The notes: generated by a model from the sequence alone, not told the origin. Counted from the first letter of the stretch, positions 7,440 to 15,898 are shown. The stretch is 64,000 nucleotides of DNA from Clostridium nigeriense (GCF_900086595.1 NZ_LT575472.1:1943971-2007970); one strand, 5' to 3'. Program-made: numbers and translations.

Positions 7440-9167
7440 ATTTACTATGATAATAAAGAATTTACGTATATAGAATTCAAAATTTATATTTTAAATAAAT
7501 ATCTTACGAAACATTATAATAAAGAAATCGCATCAAAGACGCTTAAGAAAAACAGTAAAGATTTAAATACAATTGCTAAATCATTGGGTAAAAAGGATAT
7601 TGGATTTTTCTGCTTATATTTCATGAGTGATACATTTGTTGTTAAAGATAGTAATGAAGCTAGACAATTATCTGCAACGCATTATGAAATGTGGGATTTA
7701 GCAAATGACACTTTTATAAGAGATAGGCATGATAAATTAAATATAATATGTCCGAGAGGATTTGCCAAGACTACAATCTTTGATTTAGCTGTGTCCGTGT
7801 GGCTGATATGCTATGGAAAATCAAAATTTACATTAATAGGAGCTAAGAAAGATGATGATGCAGTTCAATTTGTAGATTCTATAAAGAAGGTATTTAAAGA
7901 AAATCAACTTATAATAGAAAGTTTCGGTCAATTTATAAATAATAAAAAATTTAAAGTAAATGCTAATGAAATAGAGTTTACTAATGGAATGTATATTAGA
8001 GCCGTAGGTTCTGCTAGTTCAGTAAGAGGTGCTAATTTTAAAGGGGTAAGACCTAGTGTGGTTATAGCTGATGATTACCAAGACGAAAAAGATATATTAA
8101 CGGATGATGCAAGGACTAAAAAATACAATAGATGGACTAAAGAAATAGAGCAAGTTGGAGATAAAGCAGTATATAGAAATGGTGAAAAAATTAAGGCTGC
8201 AACAAAAATAATAGCTATAGGTACAGTTTTACATATAGATTGCTTAATGAGTAAATTAAGTAGAAACAAGGAATATAAAACAGTATTAAAGAAAGCAATT
8301 ATATTAAAAGATGATGAAACTGTAGAAGATATATTTGAGTCAGATTTGTGGATTCAATGCAAAAAGATTTACTTTAATGATAAAGATGAAGACTCTAAAG
8401 AAACTGCTAGAGATTTCTATATAAAGAATAAAGAAAATATGAAATTCCCAACATTATGGGATGAAAAATGGGATTGTTTTAATGATTTAGCTATTCCATA
8501 CTGGGAAAATAGAATATCCTTTATGAGTGAGCTTATGAATGATGCAACTTCTATAGGTGAGAAGTGGTTTAAATCTGTAAGAGAAGAACATAAAGAATTC
8601 TTTGATGACATAAATTACTCTAAAACAATGCTTTGTATAGATCCAGCTTCAACAACTAATAAAAAGTCTGATTATACTGCAATGGTAGTAGGTTCTAATA
8701 ATTCTAATAATTTTACTTATATAAGATATATAGTAATGCAAAAACTAGAGTTTAATAGTTACTGTAAAAAGGTTATAGAACTTTTGGAGGCTTATGAAGA
8801 TGTAGTTTATATATACGTAGAAAAGAATACATATCAAGGTGCTGATATAGTTAAAATCAAAGAATTAATAGCACAAAATATTAAATTAAGAAATAGAAGA
8901 TTTATATGGATAAATGAAATGCAAAGGAAAAATAAAGATGAAAAGATTTCTACTATTGTAGACTCTGTAAATAATGGACAAGTTATATTTAATAAAGATT
9001 GTGAAGATAGTAAAGAAGCCGTCCAACAGTTATTAGATTTCCAAGGACAAAGTTATAGTGTACATGATGACTTTCCTGACATTGTTGCTGAATGTGTAAA
9101 TAGGTTGAAGGAAATTAAGGTTATAGGGAAATTAAAAGTCTATGATATAAGAAAACTTTATAGATAG
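7440..9167 (+). CDS. Terminase large subunit; probable AUU or AUA start
   Basis: This is the DNA-packaging motor and headful or cos nuclease. Numbering from ATT 7440, a Walker A variant RGFAKTT is at about 106-112, Walker B VVIADDY at about 207-213, and the nuclease Asp in MLCIDPAS near 401, with later YIYVEKNT and DFPDIVAE completing the RNase H-like site. The frame is open back to a stop at 7434-7436. The only strong ribosome site, AGGAGGTGG (7422-7430), points to ATA 7437 or ATT 7440. The first conventional codon is TTG 7584, without a good site, and would remove 48 residues. The length (575 aa) is normal for TerL. Confidence 0.9.
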   Translation: MYYDNKEFTYIEFKIYILNKYLTKHYNKEIASKTLKKNSKDLNTIAKSLGKKDIGFFCLYFMSDTFVVKDSNEARQLSATHYEMWDLANDTFIRDRHDKLNIICPRGFAKTTIFDLAVSVWLICYGKSKFTLIGAKKDDDAVQFVDSIKKVFKENQLIIESFGQFINNKKFKVNANEIEFTNGMYIRAVGSASSVRGANFKGVRPSVVIADDYQDEKDILTDDARTKKYNRWTKEIEQVGDKAVYRNGEKIKAATKIIAIGTVLHIDCLMSKLSRNKEYKTVLKKAIILKDDETVEDIFESDLWIQCKKIYFNDKDEDSKETARDFYIKNKENMKFPTLWDEKWDCFNDLAIPYWENRISFMSELMNDATSIGEKWFKSVREEHKEFFDDINYSKTMLCIDPASTTNKKSDYTAMVVGSNNSNNFTYIRYIVMQKLEFNSYCKKVIELLEAYEDVVYIYVEKNTYQGADIVKIKELIAQNIKLRNRRFIWINEMQRKNKDEKISTIVDSVNNGQVIFNKDCEDSKEAVQQLLDFQGQSYSVHDDFPDIVAECVNRLKEIKVIGKLKVYDIRKLYR

Positions 9168-9182
9168 AAAGGAGGAATAAAA

Positions 9183-10508
9183 ATGGATTTAAACATCGTT
9201 AAAGAGTGTTACGATGACTTTTTAAATAGAGTACATATATTTAATAAAATAGAAGATTATTACTACGGTGAAACTGATTCTTTAAAAAATTTCAAACCAA
9301 TGGAAGGTAGAAGTAACCTTAAAATTAATATTAATTATGTTCAGAAATTAGTGGATGAAGAAACTAGCTATTCCTTTGCTAACGATATAACTTATACTGC
9401 TAAAGATGGAGACAAAGAGCCTATTAGTTACATAGATAAGTTTTTAAGTAATAAGAAAATTGACCATGACGTGAATTTAGGAATTGAGCTTGTTAAGTTT
9501 GGAGCAGTTTTTGAAATTAACTATATAAAAGACCATATAATAAAGCAAAGAATAGTAACTCCTAAAAATGGCTATGTGTATTTTGATGAAGAGGGAGATG
9601 TTGAATATTTCTTACATATTTTTACTAGAGGTTTAGGAGTAAATCAAAAAACATATATAGATGTTTATTCTAAAGAAGCTATATATCATTTTAATGAAGG
9701 TTTTAATAAAGTTGCAGAGCCAACGCTAAATATCTTTGGATTTGTACCAGTTGGAGTAGCTTTTGTAGGGACTTTAGATGGTAAAAAGACAATATATAAA
9801 ACTATAAAAACACTTCAGGACGCATATGAGACTAACTTTTCAGACATTAGTTGTGAGATAAGCGATTTTAGAAATGCTATCCTTCAATTATGGGGTGTAA
9901 ATTTAGAAGAAACTGATGATAAGGGAAATAAAACTCAACCAATAACAAGAGATAATGTAATATTTAGTTTTGATGATAAGTCAAAGCAAGGTGCAGAGTG
10001 GTTAATAAAGAATATAAACGACACCTTCGTTAAAAATACGATGGACAGACAAGTAGATATGATTTATAGCTTAACTAATCATATAAACAATAATGAGCAA
10101 ATGGTATCAAATTTATCTGGAATAGCACTTAGAAGTAGATTATTTCAGTTGGAAGCGAAGTGCAAGTTGAATGAAAAGGCTATGAGTAATTTAATTAAAA
10201 CTAGATTAAAATGTCTATTTAGATTTGTTGAAATTCTCGAAGGAAAGATATTTGATTGCAACAATATTAAAATTCAATTTACTCCTAATATTCCAGTTGA
10301 CACTACTCAGATTGCTGATATAATTTCTAAGATTCCTGATAATGTAGTAAGTAGAGAAACTAAACGCTCATTATTACCTTTCATAGAAAATCCAATCTCT
10401 GAAGGGAATAAAATAAAGAAAGAGTTGCAAGAGGATTTTGAAGGAACAGTAGATTTAGATAAGCTAGGTGATGAAGATGAAGTTAACACAGAATCAAAAA
10501 TTAGCTAA
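9183..10508 (+). CDS. Portal protein (SPP1 gp6-like)
   Basis: The 441-residue protein begins 15 bases after terL behind AAAGGAGG. It has the portal layout: an N-terminal GRSNLKININYVQKLVDEETSY segment, a wing region with YFDEEGDVEYF, and a long stem helix region (VDMIYSLTNHINNNEQMVSN) near 297-316. Portal rings of 12 copies occupy one capsid vertex and form the channel for DNA entry and exit. The position between terL and the gp7-like gene fits this order in many siphophages. Confidence 0.85.
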   Translation: MDLNIVKECYDDFLNRVHIFNKIEDYYYGETDSLKNFKPMEGRSNLKININYVQKLVDEETSYSFANDITYTAKDGDKEPISYIDKFLSNKKIDHDVNLGIELVKFGAVFEINYIKDHIIKQRIVTPKNGYVYFDEEGDVEYFLHIFTRGLGVNQKTYIDVYSKEAIYHFNEGFNKVAEPTLNIFGFVPVGVAFVGTLDGKKTIYKTIKTLQDAYETNFSDISCEISDFRNAILQLWGVNLEETDDKGNKTQPITRDNVIFSFDDKSKQGAEWLIKNINDTFVKNTMDRQVDMIYSLTNHINNNEQMVSNLSGIALRSRLFQLEAKCKLNEKAMSNLIKTRLKCLFRFVEILEGKIFDCNNIKIQFTPNIPVDTTQIADIISKIPDNVVSRETKRSLLPFIENPISEGNKIKKELQEDFEGTVDLDKLGDEDEVNTESKIS

Positions 10509-11364
10509 AGAAATTACAGAAAAACTAAATGAAGAATTATACAACTTAAGTGATTCTGAAATAAATAAAATATTAAAACTGCATAAAGATAATAGAGATA
10601 AAATCTTAAATGAAGTGGCTAAAGTAATACTATCTTATAATGTAGAAAATGATAGCTTAAATCTTACATCTACTGAAAAGCTTAAGCTAAATAAAAAGTT
10701 ACAAGATAAGATTAATGATATATTTAAAAATGAAGCTAAGGCTGAGATGGATAAAGTTACTAAAGTATTAAAAGAAGTTACATTGGATAAATATTATTCT
10801 AATTCATATGTCATGTCTTTAGGATTAGATTTTACTTTGAAAAAAGTCTCAGATAAACAACTTGATAGGATAATTAATAATACTATTGAGGGGAAAATCT
10901 TTAGTGATAGAATCTGGGATAATAAAAATAAAGTAGCAAAAACATTAAAACTAGAAGTTAAGAAGTTTTTAAATGGCGAAACTAATTTAAATAATATTGA
11001 GAAGATTATAAAAGATAAATATAATTCAAATGCTTTTAACACTAAGAGATTAGTTAGAACAGAAACTGCTAGAGTTATGGAGCAAGCTAATGAAGTTTTC
11101 GCTAAAGAGAATAATATAGAGTATCAATTATTTTCAGCCACACTAGATGATAGAACTAGTAAAGTTTGCAGTGGATTAGATGGTAAGGTTTTTAAATATG
11201 ATGACACCAATAAACCAGTAACGCCACTTCATCCAAACTGTAGAAGTACATTAATTAGTTTACCTTCTAAAGATTATAGACCGAAGACAAGATTAAATAA
11301 TATAACTAAAGAAAGAATAAATTATAAAACATACCAAGATTGGAAAGTAGAACAAGACCTATAA
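10477..11364 (+). CDS. Head morphogenesis protein (SPP1 gp7 / Mu F family)
   Basis: The C-terminal third carries the family core: RTETARVMEQANEVFA, then LDDRTSKVCSGLDGKVF and PLHPNCRSTLISLP, with Cys and His residues of the usual C-x-L-D-G and H-P-N-C-R motifs. The protein is packaged as a minor head component that helps portal or DNA handling. The gene overlaps the portal gene by 32 bases. ATG 10477 has the ribosome site TAGGTG at a proper distance, whereas the earlier in-frame GTG 10468 and ATG 10471 do not. Confidence 0.85.
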   Translation: MKLTQNQKLAKEITEKLNEELYNLSDSEINKILKLHKDNRDKILNEVAKVILSYNVENDSLNLTSTEKLKLNKKLQDKINDIFKNEAKAEMDKVTKVLKEVTLDKYYSNSYVMSLGLDFTLKKVSDKQLDRIINNTIEGKIFSDRIWDNKNKVAKTLKLEVKKFLNGETNLNNIEKIIKDKYNSNAFNTKRLVRTETARVMEQANEVFAKENNIEYQLFSATLDDRTSKVCSGLDGKVFKYDDTNKPVTPLHPNCRSTLISLPSKDYRPKTRLNNITKERINYKTYQDWKVEQDL

Positions 11365-11433
11365 GGTCTATTTTTTATGTAAAATTTAATACTTCTTAGG
11401 TAGAACACTAGGAAGGTGGAAGGAGATAAATAA

Positions 11434-12066
11434 ATGAAGAAAAGTGAACTGTTAGAATTATTAAAGGATATAGAGGATAATAGAGATATAAACGAAACTA
11501 TATTAGGAATTGAAGATTTTGCAAAGTCTTCTGAGTTTGATGTTAGTAAAGTAACATTAGAAGATTTTAAAAATTTGTTAGCTAACAATAAAGAAATAAA
11601 GGGATATTATACATCTACGTTGGATGCGAAAGTTTCTAAGGGGATTAATACTTTTAAAGAAAATAGTTTACCTTCTATTATAGAGGAGGAACTAAAAAAG
11701 GCAAGCAACAAGGATAAAACACCAGAGCAAATTGCACTTGAGGAATTACAAGCAAAGTTTAATGCACTAGAAAAAGAAAAGGCAAGAGCAGAATTATCTA
11801 ATAAATACACTAAATATTTGAGTGAAAAAGGATTATCATCAGATTTGGTAGACTTCGTTCTAAATGATGATGAGCAAGTAATTGAATCTAATATAAGTAA
11901 GTTAGAAAAGATATTACAAGGTTCTGTTGAAACAAAAGTAAAAGAAAGAATAGGTGATAATACTTATACACCACCTGCTAATAATAAAGTAACTGGAGTA
12001 ACTTGGGATGATTATTTAAATAATCCTACTCCAGAAAATTATCAAAAATATATAGAAGCTAAATAA
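11434..12066 (+). CDS. Phage scaffold protein
   Basis: The 210-residue protein is highly charged and helical. It contains a central coiled-coil-like stretch with repeated Glu/Lys heptads (EQIALEELQAKFNALEKEK, near 111-130), and is directly upstream of the capsid gene. Scaffolds of this type guide procapsid assembly and then leave. Sequence composition and position, not a catalytic motif, support the call. No separate head protease gene is seen, so scaffold removal may be without cleavage. Confidence 0.75.
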   Translation: MKKSELLELLKDIEDNRDINETILGIEDFAKSSEFDVSKVTLEDFKNLLANNKEIKGYYTSTLDAKVSKGINTFKENSLPSIIEEELKKASNKDKTPEQIALEELQAKFNALEKEKARAELSNKYTKYLSEKGLSSDLVDFVLNDDEQVIESNISKLEKILQGSVETKVKERIGDNTYTPPANNKVTGVTWDDYLNNPTPENYQKYIEAK

Positions 12067-12180
12067 GAGTTTTTTATTTGGTCTTTTTTTATGTCTTTTT
12101 TTCCATAAGGTTGATGTTTTAAAGACTTTAAAGAACAAGATTATACCTACTATATTTTAAAATCAAGGAGGAATTTTTTT

Positions 12181-12993
12181 ATGTCAATAGCAAGTTTTAT
12201 CCCATCGGTATGGGAACAAGCATTAATTACAGAGTTTAGAGGGGTTTCAGTAGCAAATTTAATTACTACACCTCCAACAGAAGTTTCAGGGGGAAAGGCA
12301 ATATTTAATAGAGTTTCAGGAGGAACTTTAAAGGATTATACAGGAGGAGATATTTCTTTTGATGATGCTACAACTACTCCAATAGACTTAACTTATGATA
12401 AGAAGAAATATTTTGCAATTCAATTGAATGATGTAGATAAAGCACAAGCTAGAGGGGAAGTTTTAACAACTTTAGCTAAAGAAAAAGGTTACGAAATGAA
12501 AGAAACAATTGATAAGGATATCTTTGCAGAAGCGGTTGCTAAATGTGTTGCAGGAAATAAAATAGGTTCAACATCAGCTAAGATTGACTTAAAAACTAAG
12601 CCGGTTTATGACTTAATAGTAGATTTAGGAGTTAAATTATCTAAGAAGAAAGTACCAGTTGCAAATAGATTTGTTATAGCTTCATCAGAATACGTACAAG
12701 AACTAGCAAAAGATGATAGATTTGCAAGAAATTATACTGTGTTAGAAAATGGAGTAGTCCAAGGGGCTTCTGTTAATGGTATGACTGTTATACAAAGCGA
12801 AGATGTACCAGCTAACGTAATTTTATGTTTACATAAATCAGCTTTAGGACATGGTTTAGAAATAGATAAGGTCGAAGCTGGTAGAAGAGAAGCTAATTTT
12901 GGTGACTTCGTAAAAGGATTAACTGTTTATGGACAAGTTGCATTAAGAACTGAAGCTATATCTATGGCTTACGTTGAGTTTGCTCAAGCTTAG
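12181..12993 (+). CDS. Major capsid protein
   Basis: The 270-residue protein has a very strong ribosome site (AAGGAGG) and a composition richer in Ala, Thr and Gly than its neighbours, as expected for an abundant structural protein. The N-terminus IPSVWEQALITEFR and the segment YFAIQLNDVDKAQAR followed by a helical spine (KGYEMKETIDKDIFAEAV) match HK97-fold capsids of Firmicute siphophages. VANRFVIASSEYVQELAKD near 160-178 is the usual P-domain loop. It follows the scaffold and precedes a hairpin terminator. Confidence 0.88.
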   Translation: MSIASFIPSVWEQALITEFRGVSVANLITTPPTEVSGGKAIFNRVSGGTLKDYTGGDISFDDATTTPIDLTYDKKKYFAIQLNDVDKAQARGEVLTTLAKEKGYEMKETIDKDIFAEAVAKCVAGNKIGSTSAKIDLKTKPVYDLIVDLGVKLSKKKVPVANRFVIASSEYVQELAKDDRFARNYTVLENGVVQGASVNGMTVIQSEDVPANVILCLHKSALGHGLEIDKVEAGRREANFGDFVKGLTVYGQVALRTEAISMAYVEFAQA

Positions 12994-13004
12994 AATTATC
13001 TAAA

Positions 13005-13033
13005 GGGTGGGAGATTTCTCCTATCCTTATTTT
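13005..13033 (+). terminator. Attenuating terminator after the capsid gene
   Basis: GGGTGGGAG (13005-13013) pairs with CTCCTATCC (13018-13026) using two G-U pairs, followed by TTATTTTT. It probably raises capsid expression relative to downstream connectors. Confidence 0.6.
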
Positions 13034-13051
13034 TAAGGAGAGAATGATTTT

Positions 13052-13327
13052 ATGAAGTTAACCGATGAACAAATAAATAGTATTGTAGTGAAATCTATAC
13101 AGCTTTATTTAAATAATGATAAATTTGATTATTCTTATATAATCAGTAATTTTGCTGAAGCGATAATAATTGCTACAGAAGAATTTAAGGAAAGAATGAA
13201 TCAACCTTCAAATATTACTTCAATGACTCAAGGGGCAAGAAGCGTTACATATAAAGATGTTGGAATAGGTTCGTTATCAGATAACATAAAAATGTTATTG
13301 CCTAAGCCATATTTAAGGAAGTGGTAA
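13052..13327 (+). CDS. Head-tail connector (gp15/gp6-like)
   Basis: The 91-residue protein follows AAGGAGAGAATG and lies directly after the capsid gene, where siphophages place the adaptor that docks to the portal. It is mainly helical at the N-terminus (LTDEQINSIVVKSIQLYL and YIISNFAEAIIIATEEFKE). The tail is Gly/Ser-rich (QGARSVTYKDVGIGSLSD), resembling the DNA-packaging connector family whose C-terminus inserts into the portal clip. Position is the main evidence. Confidence 0.65.
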   Translation: MKLTDEQINSIVVKSIQLYLNNDKFDYSYIISNFAEAIIIATEEFKERMNQPSNITSMTQGARSVTYKDVGIGSLSDNIKMLLPKPYLRKW

Positions 13328-13328
13328 T

Positions 13329-13655
13329 ATGAACTTCTTTTATGATAAAGAATTATATCTAACAATAAAGACTAAGGTTAAGAATAAAATAGGTCAGCTT
13401 ATTGAAGTGTATAAGAAGAACAAGGTGTTCTATGGAGATATTCAACCTATTGATGAAAAAGCTTTAAAATATACTTGGGGAGAAGATGTAAAATCTAATC
13501 TTCAATTATTTACAGATGAAAATATACTAGTAAATAATATACTCGTATATGATAATAAAGCTTATAAAATAGAAAAGAAAATCAATTGGATTGACTATAA
13601 AATATATGCGTTATTAGAAGTTGATGTTGAGGTGTTAAATGAAAAAAGTAAATAA
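13329..13655 (+). CDS. Head closure / minor capsid protein
   Basis: The 108-residue, beta-rich protein starts one base after the connector stop, with GGAAGTGG as ribosome site. Segments such as GQLIEVYKKNKVFYGDIQPIDEKALKYTWG resemble head-closure (SPP1 gp16-type) proteins, which plug the connector and link to the tail. Its gene overlaps the next by 17 bases, indicating coupling. The call rests on order, length and beta-rich character. Confidence 0.65.
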   Translation: MNFFYDKELYLTIKTKVKNKIGQLIEVYKKNKVFYGDIQPIDEKALKYTWGEDVKSNLQLFTDENILVNNILVYDNKAYKIEKKINWIDYKIYALLEVDVEVLNEKSK

Positions 13656-13956
13656 TATTAAAAAAACAATGAATAAATATAAGGATTTAATAGCCCATGC
13701 ATCAAAGGAAATATCCATTACGGAGTTAGCTAATATACAAGCTAATACACCAGTTAAAACAGGAAATTTAAAAAAGAGTATAGGAACAGAAGTTCAAGGT
13801 GAGGGCTCGAATACAACCATAGTTTGGGGAAGTGATTTAATTTATGCTCCAAAAGTTGAATTTGAAAACACAAGTTATCTGAGACAAACATTAAGAGATA
13901 ATCATGATGAAGTTGTAGAAATATTAAAGAAGCATCTTGAAAAGACAGATAGTTAA
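13639..13956 (+). CDS. Tail completion protein (HK97 gp10-like)
   Basis: The 105-residue product contains the diagnostic segment IQANTPVKTGNLKKSIG near residues 34-50, then IVWGSDLIYAPKVEFENTSYLRQTL, typical of the HK97-gp10 family that joins head and tail. It overlaps the previous gene. Its stop codon (TAA) is followed at once by the GGAGGTG ribosome site of the next gene, which has no conventional start. Confidence 0.85.
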   Translation: MKKVNNIKKTMNKYKDLIAHASKEISITELANIQANTPVKTGNLKKSIGTEVQGEGSNTTIVWGSDLIYAPKVEFENTSYLRQTLRDNHDEVVEILKKHLEKTDS

Positions 13957-13967
13957 GGAGGTGCTTT

Positions 13968-14333
13968 ATAATAATAGATTTAGAAATTATACAAGAAGAA
14001 GTAAAGAATTTAATAAATAATGATAATTATTTTTTAGATGAACTTCCATCAGATTTTAATTTTAAAAGTTTTATAGGTATTGTCGCAAAGATTGGAGATT
14101 CAATTCAAGATAATGCTTATAGAGATGATATGACACTAGAATTAAGATTAGTTGGATTAAAAGACAATAAAATTGAAATGCAAAAATTAGCGAAAAATTT
14201 TGAGGTCGTGTTTAACAAACATTATTTTAAAAGTGCTAATGCGAGGATTGTTAAGCAAAATGCTTTTTATATTTCATATTTAGATGGAGATAAATTAAAT
14301 ATTGTTTTACAATTTTATATTTTAAATTATTAA
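13968..14333 (+). CDS. Tail terminator / completion protein; probable AUA start
   Basis: A strong GGAGGTG site (13957-13963) is followed by three consecutive ATA codons (13968, 13971, 13974) and an open frame to 14333 (about 120 aa). The only stop before it is TAG 13950-13952. No ATG, GTG or TTG occurs in frame until ATG 14130, which would leave a 67-residue fragment without a ribosome site. The protein, with IIDLEIIQEEVKNLINND and a beta-rich C-terminal half, has the length and position of a minor capsid / tail terminator protein. An AUA start, or a mutated start, must be assumed. Confidence 0.6.
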   Translation: MIIDLEIIQEEVKNLINNDNYFLDELPSDFNFKSFIGIVAKIGDSIQDNAYRDDMTLELRLVGLKDNKIEMQKLAKNFEVVFNKHYFKSANARIVKQNAFYISYLDGDKLNIVLQFYILNY

Positions 14334-14352
14334 AAAGAAAGGAATGATGAAA

Positions 14353-14913
14353 ATGGCTGATGAAATGAATATAGTTGTAGATACCGGAGTTATTTACTAT
14401 GGAGAGTTTGATATATCCACATTAGATAATTTAATGGCTAGTATTAAAGGGCAAGAATTGGGACTTATTAAATCTAGTTTAAAGTTTGAAGCCAAACCTG
14501 AAATTAGAGATATTGAATATGCTGGCAGTTTAGAAAGAAAAGTTAAAGGAATGCAGAGAGTATTAAAGTGGGATGTTTCCGCTGAAGCTGACATATTAGA
14601 TTTTAATGAAAAAGTTCTTACTGCATCTTTAATTAAAAAAGAAAGTAACGAAAGCACTAAGTTTGATGTTTATTCCCCTAGCAATGATATTTTAGATGGT
14701 GATTATAAAGATTTATTAATAGTAGGTAAAAAACATAAAAGTAATGAACCTATTGTAATCCATATATTTAATAGTTATAACCCAGAAGGAATTTCTTTTG
14801 AAATGAAAGATAAAGATGAGGCTTCGGCATCTATGAAGTTTATTGGAGCTTATAGCTTTGAGGATGATACTGAAAAACCTTTTAAAATTTATATGCCTAA
14901 GAAGACAGTTTAA
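14353..14913 (+). CDS. Major tail tube protein
   Basis: The product (about 186 aa) has the tail-tube profile: beta-rich, with GVIYYGEFDISTLDNLMASIKG near the N-terminus, a central SLERKVKGMQRVLKWDVSAEADI strand pair, and a final sheet ASASMKFIGAYSFEDDTEKPF. Hexameric rings of it stack into the tube, whose length is set by the tape measure. ATG 14344, 14347 and 14353 are all in frame; AAAGG at 14338-14342 suits 14353 or 14347 best. A terminator follows the stop codon. Confidence 0.82.
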   Translation: MADEMNIVVDTGVIYYGEFDISTLDNLMASIKGQELGLIKSSLKFEAKPEIRDIEYAGSLERKVKGMQRVLKWDVSAEADILDFNEKVLTASLIKKESNESTKFDVYSPSNDILDGDYKDLLIVGKKHKSNEPIVIHIFNSYNPEGISFEMKDKDEASASMKFIGAYSFEDDTEKPFKIYMPKKTV

Positions 14914-14939
14914 GGATAGATTAATTTCTATCCTTTTTT
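14914..14939 (+). terminator. Intrinsic terminator after the tail tube gene
   Basis: A perfect 7-bp stem GGATAGA (14914-14920) / TCTATCC (14927-14933) with loop TTAATT is followed by six T bases. Confidence 0.85.
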
Positions 14940-14943
14940 AATG

Positions 14944-15015
14944 CAAATTACACAAAAAATGATTTTAACTTTTAATTATAAGGTGTAATTTGTAGATTTA
15001 AATAAAAGTTAAAAT
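14944..15015 (+). other. H-type pseudoknot-like inverted repeats before the tail chaperone gene
   Basis: Two perfect inverted repeats interleave. CAAATTACAC (14944-14953) pairs with GTGTAATTTG (14983-14992), 10 bp. ATTTTAACTTTTA (14962-14974) pairs with TAAAAGTTAAAAT (15003-15015), 13 bp. Because the 5' arm of the second lies in the loop of the first and its 3' arm lies downstream, the topology is that of a pseudoknot. The element ends 29 bases before the chaperone start codon and could regulate its translation or act as an RNA-processing or protein-binding site. Confidence 0.5.
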
Positions 15016-15044
15016 GATTTTTTTAAGAGAAAGGATGTATTTAT

Positions 15045-15542
15045 ATGATAGATAAAAATAATGAAGTAAGAATTAACACATTAGAAGGATTTGAAATAAT
15101 AAGAATTATAAATAAAATGGGAATGAAAGATAGTGTGATTTCTTTAATAGAAATGTATATGAATGTTGAACAAAGAAAGCAAAAGGAAACTTTAAAACTA
15201 CAAACTTTAATCATAGAAAAAGTAGGAGGAAAAGAAAATTACTTAAATTTATCTGATGACGAAAAGACGAAAATTAGTGATGATGTATTAGTTGAGCACG
15301 AAGAAATTCGTAGTAATTTAATAGAAATACAATCTACCACAATGAAACATGGTGCAGATTTACTGTTTGATTTCGTTTCTAAAATGCCTTTAGCAGAAAA
15401 AGAAATAAATAGAACTCTAGCTAAAATCTTTGATAAACAAATAAAAGAGATAGAAAATCAAGGATTGGAAGAAACTGTTGATATGTTAAAAGAGATAGGA
15501 AAATCTAAAACAGTTAGATATTTATTTGGTTTTTTCAATTAA
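15045..15542 (+). CDS. Tail assembly chaperone gpG-like
   Basis: The 165-residue acidic helical protein lies between tail tube and tape measure genes, the standard position of the tail chaperone pair. Residues about 10-40 (EGFEIIRIINKMGMKDSVISLIEMY) and 105-135 (TMKHGADLLFDFVSKMPLAEKEINRTL) match the family of Firmicute siphophage chaperones. The last codons are GGT TTT TTC AAT TAA, which form a T TTT TTC slippery site. A fraction of ribosomes shift by -1 to make the longer gpGT product. The start ATG 15045 has AGAAAGGATG upstream. Confidence 0.88.
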   Translation: MIDKNNEVRINTLEGFEIIRIINKMGMKDSVISLIEMYMNVEQRKQKETLKLQTLIIEKVGGKENYLNLSDDEKTKISDDVLVEHEEIRSNLIEIQSTTMKHGADLLFDFVSKMPLAEKEINRTLAKIFDKQIKEIENQGLEETVDMLKEIGKSKTVRYLFGFFN

Positions 15543-15603
15543 GCAACCAGTTAGAAGAGTTAGACGTTAGTTTAAGGATTATCTTATTTAAATCTGGTTG
15601 CTT
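15530..15603 (+). promoter_or_regulatory. Programmed -1 ribosomal frameshift signal
   Basis: The heptamer T TTT TTC (15530-15536) lies in the 0 frame exactly as X XXY YYZ requires. After a 4-base spacer, AAGCAACCAG (15541-15550) pairs perfectly with CTGGTTGCTT (15594-15603), a 10-bp stem enclosing 43 bases. The -1 frame then stays open from CAA 15536-15538 through the downstream frame to 15865. Lambda gpG/gpGT and many siphophages use the same device. Confidence 0.88.
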
Positions 15604-15865
15604 TAACTACATAGAAAATATGGATTTAGAATATAGTTTAGAAATAATAGAAGAAGCTATAAATGATTACTTTGAAGAGCGAACATATTCAAGATACATA
15701 CTAGATAATCTGTTATTACAGTTTAATGGTACTCCAATGGACTATATGGAATACAAGAAAGAATTAGGTTATTCCAATAGAAATAATATTACTAAAAACA
15801 AAGAAATTAATAAAGAGAAAATAAGAAATGATGTAGAAGAGATTTTATCCAGTATTTTCGGGTAG
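15536..15865 (+). CDS. gpT-like extension, expressed as gpGT by -1 frameshift
   Basis: This frame is in the -1 phase of the gpG-like gene and is open without a stop from the slippery site (15530-15536) to the stop at 15863-15865. The fusion would be about 273 residues. An ATG at 15620 has no useful ribosome site, so a separate start is less likely. The tail domain contains EIIEEAINDYFEERTYSRYILDN and is predicted to contact the tape measure protein, encoded next. In known systems only a few percent of chaperone is the long form. Confidence 0.85.
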   Translation, partial: QLSNQLEELDVSLRIILFKSGCFNYIENMDLEYSLEIIEEAINDYFEERTYSRYILDNLLLQFNGTPMDYMEYKKELGYSNRNNITKNKEINKEKIRNDVEEILSSIFG

Positions 15866-15898
15866 ATTTCTTTTATTTTTTAGAAAGGAGGTTTTATA

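Noticed and set aside
7584-7586. TTG 7584 as the TerL start
   Set aside because: It has no ribosome site and drops 48 residues of a frame that is open back to a strong AGGAGGTGG site.
14130-14132. ATG 14130 as start of the tail completion gene
   Set aside because: It would leave 67 residues and no ribosome site, while a strong GGAGGTG lies upstream of ATA codons in the same frame.
15620-15865. Independent gene starting at ATG 15620 (gpT-like)
   Set aside because: No ribosome site precedes it. The -1 frame is open from the slippery site, so a frameshift product explains it better.
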